Assembly: GCF_963676685.1 (NCBI RefSeq)
Contig: NC_092354.1
Span: 33,016,193-33,080,192, forward strand
Direction: 5' to 3'
DNA length: 64,000 bases
From: Mytilus edulis
Taxonomy: Eukaryota; Mollusca; Bivalvia; Mytilida; Mytilidae
Within the stretch, counting starts at the first letter, position 1, and every line of letters begins with the position of its first letter. The notes under the pieces are model-generated. The model was not told the DNA's origin and searched no databases. It saw only the letters and a list, made by a program, of their open reading frames with translations. Below are positions 54,666-64,000 of this stretch, one piece after another. The position numbers were made by a program, and so were the translations under genes.

Positions 54666-55215
54666 TGTTGTGAAAGTACAATTTACACGACGTAACGTTA
54701 TATTTGTTCTCGTACTTTCACTTTCTCATTGGTGACGTCAACTTCCGCCCAGCAATTGTTTATATAGTTTTGAAGAGTGAAGTTGATATACACATCGAAG
54801 AATAAGAAGATTGATATTTGACTTGATATATATTTTATAAAAGGTAAACAGCATACATTTTACACACTGTATTATTTTACTGATCTCCGCATCAGATTCG
54901 AAATATATACTTTGCCCTATTTATAGATCGTAGTTTCCCCTGTTAAATATAACGCGATCGGCAATTCAAACACATTAACGTTGGTTGTTCATTTGTTATT
55001 ATTTATTCGCGTATTCCTGTGTGAATGAACTGTGTTGTATATTTATTGTGTATTATAATAAAGTATTGTATTTCTACATGTTGTTTGCATAAAAACGTAA
55101 CTGCCGTATAAAGTTGTGGTAATTGTTTAATGAGACAAATATACTTGTTGTGAAGCCCATGTATGATTTTACCCGCTCGGACCCGTTTCTTCTATAAATA
55201 CGTAAGTTCACAACA
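54666..55215 (+). mobile_element. 550-bp LTR
   Basis: Starts TGTTGTGAA and ends TTCACAACA, a perfect 9-bp inverse. Inside is an AATAAAG at 55059. The segment is followed after AC by a primer-binding site. No second LTR or pol is seen in the window after it, so it is a 5' LTR of a gutted element or a solo LTR with remnant leader. Confidence 0.8.
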
Positions 55216-55217
55216 AC

Positions 55218-55236
55218 TGGTGGCAGCGGTGGGATT
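55218..55236 (+). other. tRNA-Leu-type primer binding site
   Basis: TGGTGGCAGCGGTGGGATT is complementary to the 3' end of an animal tRNA-Leu (CCA plus acceptor and T-arm), judged from memory. It lies two bases after the LTR end, as in Ty3/Gypsy elements. Confidence 0.7.
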
Positions 55237-56970
55237 AATTTAAAATTCGTGTTATTTAAAGATTGCAAAACTGGTCAAAGCAATAGAGAACATCAAAGCA
55301 CTCACAGCACTCTTGAAAGGGATTACATTAAATTGGTAATTACAAATTCGATAGATAGCGTCGAAAAAAATGTTCTCAGTGAAACAAGATCAACATACCT
55401 ACGACTTCTACAATTAAACGTTGAACTTTGCTTCACCAGTTTTGATCTTTAGGGATGAGTACATTTTGGTATTAAAGAAGTTACTTGACGACATTCGTAT
55501 TAAAACAGATGTCAATGTTAGGGATGATACCATTATATTTGCTCCAGATTATAAATTTGCAAACAAATTTACTTACTGAAACATATAGCCAGCACAGGCA
55601 AGTACACAGTTTTCATTTCAAAATTTTCTATTCTCAATCCTGGTCAATCCAAAACAAATTATCTGATATCCTCATATAAAACAACTGGACTACTTCACAT
55701 TCTATGGTACATGAAAGACGATAAAAACGAAAAGCATTAGACAAAACTACTTACAATTGAGAAAATTTAAATGACCACAAGGAGGAAGCTCAAACAAAGA
55801 AATGCAACAACTAGCATAGCGAATGCCCATATAAGGAGATTCGATGACGAACATATCTTTTTCATTGATTTCATTTAAAAATCGTTTCCGACTTCTTTAT
55901 AGTTCTAACATTAGAATAATTGATTATTGACTGCAGTTCAATTTGATCGTGAACATCTTAAATCCCATGTTTCATAAATTTCTACTGCTTTCATTTCAAC
56001 CCGGAAACAAAGAGCTTATTATCATAAAATATTTTTATAATAATTTCATTTTTATTTATTTTTAGGTTTGTTATTTTAACAGTATAATGAGATTGTAGGA
56101 CCATGTTCATGATGTAGGAGTTTACCATGTTTACAATACTTACGGAAACAATTGAAATAATTATAGTTTGCATTATCATTGCTTGCATTTTTATACCGAG
56201 TATCATGTTGGATGATGATATTTGACTTTTGTAGGATTGACAAAAAAAATTTATATTGTGGATTACATGAAACATTTGAAATATTCCTAGTGTGTGGATT
56301 ACATGAGATATCCAAATGTTGTTTACGTGATGTAAAATAGGACTCTGTATAGGTTCTACTAATATAAGGATTAAAATGGACGGATAATTTGTTATAGACC
56401 AAGGATGTATCATGGAGAGGTTGTTATGGATAGCTATTGAGATAAACAGAGAAATTGAATTCAGATATATGTGGATTAATGAATTGATATTCATCAAGGA
56501 TAGTTTCTTTATGAACTTTAAATTTGTTGGATCTATTTTATTCATTTTAATTTTATTTCTAATAGCTATTCTGTGTTTTATAAACAGTTCAAATATATAT
56601 TTATTTAATGTGTTTATTGTATTGTAATTCTTTATTATTTGCGTCTGAATAAATTTGATTATCAATACAATTTTTTGTTTGTATTTTTCTTAAACAGGGA
56701 AAACTATTTTTGTGATTGTTTTATCACAACTTGACTTGTTCTTATCTCTTGTTTGTTGGATCGCATATTGAGAACAGAAATATTTATTTATTGATTTAAG
56801 GAATGGGGCTAATGGAAATCATCCTTTCTCAAAATAAACAATATCATACACAGTTCATTACATATATATAATCTAGAATTATATCACACTCTGACTTAAT
56901 TTTTTTATATTTTTTTTCTGCATAAAAAGAAATATAGACAAACAAGTAAAAAATATAATACAATATTTAC
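55237..56970. other. Region after the LTR without a supported gene
   Basis: A leader-like segment then AT-rich DNA. A long minus-strand frame (56665-55991) is rich in Ile, Asn, His and Ser with overlapping open frames, consistent with base composition. No gag motif is seen. Confidence 0.4.
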
Positions 56971-56972
56971 AA

Positions 56973-58140
56973 TTATTCATGGTTGTATTTTAATTTGTGG
57001 TAGGGGTTTTCGGATGTCCTTGGTTTTGTTGAGCCAATCTCACGGTCATGCAAAGTATCGGTTGGTGTGGTGGCAGATCGTTTTGTTGTTTTCTGCTGCG
57101 GGGTTGTCCCAAGATATTTGTCCAGTGGACCGTGAGTTGTTTCCTGTGATTTGGATGCTTTTTTCTTTTTCATTTTTTTAAAGTTTTGTTCAGGAGATAG
57201 GTTTTGTTCTGGTACATCTACTTTACTAGTGTCTTTGGTAAGTTCGGTGATTTTACTGTTTGTTCATTCTGTGGAGTATCATCAGTGTGTAAGAGATTTT
57301 CAGTCGATTGAGATGGAACAATCTCCTCATCTTTCTCCGATTCATTTTCACTTTCTTCATCAGACGCTTTGATCAAATTCAGAGGTGCAGTTCTTTGAGA
57401 TGTGTCCATTTGCACCACATGTCTTGCATTTCTAATCATTGCTACAGTTTGTTTTTTTTGGTCCTTTTTGCAAGCATTTGGAGCATTCAATGTCTGTGTT
57501 GTTCTCATTTATTTGTCCCTTATAAAAAGTGAGCCCACGGTACTTGCCAATTTTTACGTTTCTAGGAATTGTGTGTGAAAAGGGTTCGCAATGAAAAAAT
57601 TCTGTCACCAACCCATCGATCCTTAATCTTTCTCTGTGATAATTGAGTATGTTGAGGTGCCAATTTTGCAGGTATCTTAACAACTGACCATCATCGGCGG
57701 ATAGCGGAATGATTTTTATTCTTATCCTTACAGTAGTTGGATGCTCTTTTTTCTACATATTTATGGTTTCTGGGGTATACCTCAATGCGTTTTTTCCTTA
57801 TTGTGATGGAATTAACCACAAGTGTATCTCTGTCCTTCTCATTGTCTGGGTATATGCGCCATACACTTCCAATGACTCTCTGAAGCCCGTTTAGATGGTT
57901 AGCTGGTATTGTGAGATCAATACATCTAAACAATTCTGTGTGAGTTAAGTAGTTGTTTTTGTCGGGTTTTGAGTTACCGAAAATGTCTGATTCTAGAATG
58001 AATACAGGCTTGACGCTGAAATATTCGCCATCAGGTTCTGCATTATCTTTGGAAAAGTTGTTGTTGTTTTGTTTTAGTGCCAAGACATAGGAGCCGGCCA
58101 TCTTGTCATTGTCCGGATTTTCACTATGTTGATTACTCAT
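56973..58140 (-). pseudogene. LINE ORF1 with CCHC zinc knuckles (frameshifted)
   Basis: Minus strand from MSNQHSENPDNDKMAGSYV: GLQRVIGSVWRIYPDNEKD, then NSITIRKKRIEVYPRN, a frame change near 57690, GLVTEFFHCEPFSHTIPRNV, YRGLTFYKGQ and CSKCLQKGPKKTNC (a knuckle with Pro in the His place). In another frame comes a second knuckle, CKTCGANGHISKNC, then an acidic, Ser/Thr-rich tail. The order matches the gag-like ORF1 of a mollusc LINE, which binds its RNA. At least two frameshifts. No ORF2 follows directly. Confidence 0.7.
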
Positions 58141-59611
58141 GTTGCAAAGTATAAAACTTCTGTGTTTTGTTCTTTAAAGAGTATCCGATAGTTTCCGGAT
58201 GTTAATTAGCGTTTTTGTTAATTGTTTAAATGGTTGGAGTGACTTTCACATTTGTACATAACTATTAATTGTTGTGTTATTCCCGGAGCTTTGGAAAACC
58301 GTGGTCAGCCATTCAAACCGGAAATCAATCCCTTTCTTGGTTTTTTGTAGCAAATGTACCAACTATCCTTGGAAGACAGAAGTTCTAGACCAACGGTCCA
58401 AGAATTTTTAAGTGCCAACAAAAATAATCTAAAAAATCTTGGTTTCGGGCATTTTGTACGTTGAAACATAGGTTATATGACATTAAAGTTTAAAAGTTGT
58501 AGAGTGCCTTTTGTCATTTATAAATTATTTAACAGCACAGGACATTGAATATGTACCTTTTCAACGTAAACAAATTAAAAAAAACTGATTCTTAATATTG
58601 AAATGTGTGCTGTTACTTGATTGCAAAAATATATATTCACTTCTTATAAAACTTCAAATGGCTAATACAGATATAATGATAAACTAATACAAATGGTTTG
58701 TTATAATCAAAAAAATTTAGAATTTCAAAACTGTTTCAAGTTAATTCTTCTAAACAGAGGTCGGATGGGAAATATTCTGCATATGCCCAAATTAATATTT
58801 AAATTAGGTTGAGTTGCGACGGCGGTTTTCATTGGCTGCTGAAAGGATGCATGGTGCTTTCAAGCTCCCACCATCATATGCGCCTGTATGCTGCTTCCTT
58901 TTAGCATCCATATTGCACATTTCTCACTTCTAAAAAGAAACAGCTATATTTTGTCAACATTTTGATAACATATCTGAATAAATTTTGAGAGTCTTTGTAC
59001 ATATATGTATATTCTTAATTACACGCCATCGTCTTTTGGAGACGAACTAGCAAGAAAACTACGACGATAGCGTATTTTTGTGATCTCTAAATATAAAGTT
59101 TCTTTATATTAAACTTTTTTTTTTTATTCAGTCATATAATCACCGCTTATCCAAATAACAATGATTTAATAAATTTTAAAAAAATATTTCTAAAACCAGT
59201 TACCATGTCCACGTAACAGAATTGATTGTTGATTGTCATTTTATAAAAAAACGCAAATTCAATATTCACAAAATAATATATGCTAGGTAAGAAAGATCGA
59301 AATGAACCAGAAAACGGTTAGGGCATGCACGCCAATTTATTAAAATACACATTTTTTTATAAGAGCTACATTTCCTTATCTTCTTGCATATTTAATATTG
59401 GTAAGGCCATAACCATACCCTGACTGAAACATTGTGCTACTATTTAGTAATGCATAGCATGCTAGATTAATGTGATAAGACTGACTGACACCACACTGAA
59501 AAGTTTAAGATGTTTTGCTTTTTCTATAGTACACTGTATATTAGATGTGCATGCATGTGCTTTTATGAGGAGAGATGATGATAGATTTTTTATTTAACCT
59601 GTTTATTTCAG
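58141..59611. other. Gene-poor stretch
   Basis: 58141-58330 may be the 5' UTR of the LINE ORF1. The rest is AT-rich with no recognised exon. Upstream exons of the Ulp1-like gene are expected here or to the left but were not found. Confidence 0.35.
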
Positions 59612-59700
59612 ATTACAGAACCTTTAAATGGAAGGATTATCTTCTTTAATCCAATGGGTGAATCAGATTTTCAGATGAGGACAGTTCCTTTAAAATGGAA
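59612..59700 (+). CDS. Ulp1-like protease exon a
   Basis: Acceptor TTTATTTCAG, donor TGGAA|GTAAGA, phase 2. Reads NGRIIFFNPMGESDF and RTVPLKWK. In Ulp1/SENP proteases this strand carries the catalytic Asp; here the place appears to be Asn (FFNPMG). The His-bearing segment upstream is not found. Confidence 0.6.
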
Positions 59701-60227
59701 GTAAGAACATGTTGGAAATATTGTAAAAAAAATATAAAAAAAAATATCAATGCTCATTGCTGTACCAAAGACTCAACAACAAACATTTCATAAATGAGCA
59801 CAATCATTTTACTTCAACCATTCAAATCAGTCATCATTTTCATATATGTTCAAATATGACACAGTACATATCCTTTGAACATATTGATAATGTTGCCTAC
59901 AATTGCAATAAAAACAGCAATTTTATAAACCACTTAGAACTGGTTTCAACATACAAATATATATTTCATCGCTTATCAGATTTTATTCAAACTGTGAAAC
60001 ATCTATGACATTTCTTTAATGACATCTTAAACTTTTTGGGTAAGGAATATTTCTGTCATATAAAGGGAACATCTGGGTATTTACAAACTACATGCAATTC
60101 AGTTATACAAGGTGAAAGTGAGGTTGCATTAGGTTTATAAAGAGAATTAGCAAATCTTTTTTCAAAAAGATATCAGTCCAATGTAACTGGTCAATGGTCA
60201 ATGTCATAATTGTTGTTTTCATTTCAG

Positions 60228-60357
60228 AAAATTTATTGGACAACTTCTACACCAGTTTCCAGCAGATGCTGCTGTTATAGATAAAGAGTGGAACCTAGAG
60301 GTACTAACTCATTCCAAACAACAGGACAGTTCCAGCTGTGGGATTTATTGCATAATG
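60228..60357 (+). CDS. Ulp1-like protease exon b (Gln and Cys)
   Basis: Acceptor ATTTCAG joins in phase. Reads GQLLHQFPADAAVIDKEW, NLEVLTHSKQQDSSSCGIYC. The Gln before and Cys in SSCGIYC are the oxyanion and nucleophile residues of the C48 (Ulp1) family, which cleaves SUMO-like conjugates. Such domains are frequent in transposon-borne genes as well as hosts. Donor ATG|GTGTGT, phase 0. Confidence 0.7.
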
Positions 60358-60464
60358 GTGTGTATTGTATTGACCTGCTTTCCCTTTCACGGAAATATGT
60401 TTTCTCAGTAAGGTGTTTACCTCATTCAAATAAAAAGAAAAGAATGCTGGTGGTGTTATGACAA

Positions 60465-61088
60465 ATAAAGACAACAGTAGTATACCGATGTTCAAACTGA
60501 AATCCATGGACAAAAACAAAATCGGGGTAACAAACTAACAAACTACAACTGACTGAAACGCATTAAATATAAGAGGAGAACAACGACACAACACTACAAT
60601 GTAACACACACAGAAACGGACCAAGCAACAGACAAAATCCCACGAGAATAACAAATATAACATCAAAACCAAATACATGAAGTTGGGATAGACAAGTACC
60701 GTGACACGTCTTATCGCAATGTGAATTTACACTCAAATATGAGAAAACAAATGACGCAACGTTAAAATGTAACACATACAGAAACGAGCTATAATATAAC
60801 AAATGCCATATTCCTGACTTGGTACAGGACATTGTTAAAGAAAAAATGGCGGGTTGAACCTGGTTTTGTGGCATGCCAAACCTCCCCTTTTATAGCCATG
60901 TGAAATATAACATTAAGATGACAACTCAACACTACAGGACTACAATATAAATAAATTGGAGAATACAATTGACACACGAACAACAGCCAACAAAAGGCAA
61001 CAAGTTGAAAATTTTAATACGCCAAAAGTGCATTTTATACACACACGATTTACTAGTGATGCCCAAATACAAAAGTTTGAAAGCCGAA
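60465..61088 (+). repeat. Large mussel interspersed repeat, second copy
   Basis: Near-identical over about 620 bp to 40913-41535 on the same strand, and continuing a little further (to about 61145, GTTGTGCCAAAAACGGC). Located in an intron of the Ulp1-like gene. Confidence 0.75.
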
Positions 61089-61184
61089 ACAAGCACAAAG
61101 TCGCACAGCATCGAGGACTAAAAGATTAAAAAAAGTTGTGCCAAAAACGGCCAGGGTTTTCTGTCAGTTACCAGAACATATAGC

Positions 61185-61345
61185 ATGTCAGATGAGAAAC
61201 GTACAGATAAGGTAACAGGTGAATATACTATTGGTATCGGATTCGACCCGGAACTTGTTAATTATTTGCGATATTAATATGTGGAAAACAAAAGGGTCTG
61301 GAGTGGTGAAATTCTTAATCAACACCAATGTTCTGTATATCTTCT
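61185..61345 (+). repeat. Third copy of the 'GGTGAATATACTATTGGTAT' repeat
   Basis: Matches 10100-10260 closely (GGTAACAGGTGAATATACTA, then CCGGAACTT and GTGGAAAACAAA). Same strand. Confidence 0.6.
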
Positions 61346-61484
61346 GAATAATTGCTCCATCTCAAGGTGTTTATGAATGCATGACATTGAAGACTATTGA
61401 AACGAAAAAAAAAAACCTGATGCCGTTACAGAGACAATCATATCTGCTGACAAGAAAGCAAAACATTACACAGCCTAAGTCCAG

Positions 61485-61712
61485 ATTTTGTCTTTGATAG
61501 TAGAGAACTATTCCAAATCTGAACTTTTAAGTTTTATTGAAGGACTGACTAATAACAACATTGATGCAGGTAGAAAATATGCTTCAACTCATGATCCAGG
61601 ATCAAATTGTCTTTCTAATGCCAAAAGAAGAGTTCTAACAATGAACTATGCCACACGTCAACCATACAAAACAAGATACTTTTCCCTGTCAAAATTAGTA
61701 TTCTTTATCTGA
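61485..61712 (+). CDS. Ulp1-like protease, last exon
   Basis: After the acceptor GTCCAG the phase-0 frame reads VENYSKSELLSFIEG, a helix that fits the end of the Ulp1 fold, then KYASTHDPGSNCLSNAKRRV and a stop. The intron before it (60358-61484) contains two repeats. Confidence 0.5.
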   Translation: MLSLIVENYSKSELLSFIEGLTNNNIDAGRKYASTHDPGSNCLSNAKRRVLTMNYATRQPYKTRYFSLSKLVFFI

Positions 61713-61781
61713 ATACAGTCCTGTTTTCTTTTATTTATTTACTGGTTGATGTTAGTTGCATGATTGAGATTGATTAAAATG

Positions 61782-61930
61782 GAGAGACCCTTTCTGACCG
61801 GACGTGACTGCAAACTTGATACATCCCGCACAGCCAAACGGACGCCCAACTTCGGCAAGCGTTTTACTGCCGGTCGGGAGAAGACCAAGTAACCATATTT
61901 CTATACCCCAGTCACCCTTGGGGTGTCTTG
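61782..61930 (-). repeat. Inverted copy of the 11036 repeat
   Basis: Reverse complement of 11036-11180, including GCAAGCGTTTTACTGCCGGT and the CCCCAGTCACCCTTGGGG end. Confidence 0.65.
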
Positions 61931-62789
61931 GTGTCACATCAAATATTCATTTATTTTTTGTTTTTCAGAAAATTCATTTGTGGATGGTACTGGATAAGGC
62001 ACAGGATCACGTTTTAGACTCACTCCTTTTCCTTTTTTAGCCATAGCGTTACGCATGATACCAATGGCAATGATGAGGACTACTAAAACAAGTGCTGAAA
62101 CCAGATCTGTTGTACTAGTGTCTGGCGGTTAATTATGAAAGCAAAGACTTTTTCTTGGTAAAAAATACATATAAATGCAATTTCCGAGAACGTTTATATC
62201 CAAATTCTGCAACTCTTCATGGTATATTAGCCGATACCCCATAACCTTCAGGTCAGTATCAACTTTTATTTTGGGGAAGCATAAATAAAGCCTTGCTCCA
62301 ATAACAAATAAACAAGAGATTCATTTGTGCCATATGAATATCACCATTTGTTCCAACTAATTTCCCTGCAAAAAAGTGAAATCACAATAATACTGAACTT
62401 CGACGAAACCAGAGTCCCTAATCAAATGGCAAATTCAAAAGCTGAAACCAATCAACCGAACGGATAACAGCTGGCAAATTCCTGTATTTGATACAGGCAT
62501 TTTCTGATTAGGAAAATGTAGAGTAAACCTTGCCAAGGTTGTAGAATGATCAAACCGCTGGATCTATATTTATATCGACACCTTAACTGAACATTTCATA
62601 ATACACTACAGTAGAGGTCATCATCATTAAACATGTTAAAGAGATTTTACACTAATATTTCATACATTTTTCGTTTGATGATTTAAATTCAAATTATTTT
62701 ACTTTCTCAATCGGTAGTTAAAAATTCCAGATCCCATAGACAATTCCACTTAGTAACTAGTTGGTACCACGCGGATGTGGCATTCCCTA
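61931..62789. other. Gene-poor stretch
   Basis: No supported gene. A weak minus-strand trace (TSTTDLVSAL, about 62030-62130) recalls the possible exon at 32640-32800. Confidence 0.3.
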
Positions 62790-64000
62790 ACACATTACAA
62801 ATACAAATATTTTATTGGCACAAACACAATTACAATAATTGGCAAAGGCCCATATTACAATGCATTACAACAATGAATACAGCATACAGTTACTAGTATT
62901 TAAATATGTTATAATTAAGAAGATAAAATCTCGTTTCTATACATCAGACATTTATATATATATAAGAACTAGTCACTTTCAGGACTTTTAAAGAATTACT
63001 ATTAGTACAACTATTAATATTTAGCTGATTTTCACTACAACATGTAGGAAGTATATTTAATATCTTATTTTTAAAGTTAAATCTGTAGTTTGAAAAAATT
63101 TCACATTTCAGTAAAAAGTGATTTTCATCTTCTACCTCACCTGATTTACATACATTACAAACTCGTTCGTCAGTGGCTAAACCTAAATATCGCCCCTTTT
63201 CAATAGCAAGATTGTGTGCACTCAATCTAATTTTACACAGAGATGACCTTTCAATCTATTACTTAGAACATCAACATAAGAACTACGCTGCTTTGAATTA
63301 TGAAATTGTTGGTAACATTTTAGTTTTGATGAATCATGAATTTTTGATGATTGATCCTGTGTGCACTGATCAATCACTCGTTGTTTAATACTTGGTAGAT
63401 ATTGTTTAATAGAAAAGTTTCCCCCAGCTAGGTTTTTAAAAATAGAATAAAGTTTCTTTGTCCAGGGGTTATTTTTTTCAGTTGCCAGAAAAACTTTGGA
63501 TATAAGTGTGTTTTCAGACCTTAAAATATGATCATAAAACTTAAAACAAGAAAATGATATTTTTGAGCATAACGGTAGCCTGCAAAGTTCAGCTCTACAA
63601 GCAGCATTAATTGCTTTACAATGAACACCTAGGATTTCTTTTATGAATTTCATATGGAATTTTTCCAAAATGGATTTGTCTCCCGAATTATCAAAAACAC
63701 CCCAAATCTCACTACAATACAGCAATATGGGGCTTACTAATGAATCAAATAATTTTAAATTTACAAGGATTATCCAATCCAATTGTTTTCTTAATCTTAA
63801 AACATGCTTTCCTAGCTTTTTCCATTAGTAAGGATACAGCCAAGTTAAAGTTGCCATTACACTTTAACATTATTCCCAAGTAGCAATATTTGGAGACAGT
63901 TTGTATGACATTATCATTATAGAAAAACTCATTTAGATATGTTTTACCATTAGAGTTAAATACTAAAACCTTTGATTTTTGAACATTAACCTGTAGCTTC
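62790..64000 (-). pseudogene. Second LINE: RT C-terminal part, connector and zinc finger, 5' cut by window edge
   Basis: Minus strand from the right edge: LQVNVQKSKVLVFNSNGK, SKYCYLGIML, then (63782 down) LVSPILLYCSEIWGVF and CRAELCRLPL. After a frame change near 63225 comes AHNLAIEKGRYLGLATDERV, CNVCKSGEVEDENHFLLKC. The polyadenylation-like AATAAAATATTTGTATTTGT lies at the 3' end near 62800. Its tail unit (TTTGTA) differs from the TTTGAA of the LINE at 4600, so it is another subfamily. Confidence 0.85.

Noticed and set aside
54666-55236. Endogenous retrovirus with envelope
   Set aside because: Only an LTR and primer site are visible; no gag, pol or envelope sequence follows.
55991-56665. 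Long minus-strand frame of 224 codons
   Set aside because: Very rich in Ile, Asn, His and Ser, overlapped by open frames in other phases, no motif and no splice support; base composition explains it.

Overview
The window looks like a repeat-dominated stretch of a bivalve genome, most likely a marine mussel (Mytilus-like). This rests on pattern recognition. It is AT-rich, genes are split by GT..AG introns, and several interspersed repeats match families I know from mussel sequence. These include the block beginning near 'GGCAACAGTAGTATACCG', the 'CTGATGAGTCT..CGAAAC' repeat, the 'TTTGCTCATTGTTGAAGGCCGTAC' repeat and the 'GGCGGCCATCTTGG' block. No rRNA, tRNA or CRISPR array was recognised, and no gene here is clearly a conserved single-copy host gene.

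Layout. 1-4615: an almost full LINE (end of ORF1, then ORF2 with APE endonuclease, reverse transcriptase and a terminal zinc finger), broken by two frameshifts and one stop. 4959-5612: a minus-strand zinc-finger reading frame. 6240-8110: a Penelope-like element with a GIY-YIG endonuclease. 9650-13760: minus-strand exons (OTU-like, PC4/Sub1-like, unknown) below a promoter-like palindrome. 14047-14780: a minus-strand DDE integrase-like transposase remnant. 14881-17802: an LTR retrotransposon whose integrase lies upstream of RT-RNase H (Gmr1-like order). Its 3' LTR (17803-29999) is split by an 11,578-bp DNA transposon.

That transposon (18101-29678) is the most striking object. It has 29-bp perfect terminal inverted repeats starting GGGACTG, a TTA target duplication, and three GCGGGGC..CTTTTTTT units near each end on the same strand. 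Its two genes diverge from a shared 493-bp spacer: a cysteine-cluster protein (minus) and a six-exon candidate DDE transposase of about 1,060 residues (plus). Both genes carry disabling changes, and the element is itself invaded by smaller repeats.

30000-37200 holds eroded fragments: an integrase-like exon, LINE tails, a hammerhead-ribozyme-bearing repeat next to a Penelope-like RT, a zinc-finger exon and a Gypsy integrase tail. 37764-51969 holds two RecQ-like helicase genes with matching intron phases, one plus and truncated, one minus and nearly complete. Between them lie a DUF6589-like C-terminus, a deleted hAT transposon with a clean 8-bp duplication, a Gypsy integrase piece with an in-frame 102-bp duplication, several palindromic MITE-like elements and a dead LINE.

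52316-64000 holds a LINE ORF1-like frame, a MITE, a 550-bp LTR with a tRNA-Leu-type primer site, a minus-strand LINE ORF1 with zinc knuckles, three phase-consistent exons of a Ulp1-like protease, and a second LINE running off the right edge. Overall the window records layered nesting: LTR element, then the 11.6-kb transposon, then MITE and short repeats. All reading was by eye; identities to named families were not tested by search.
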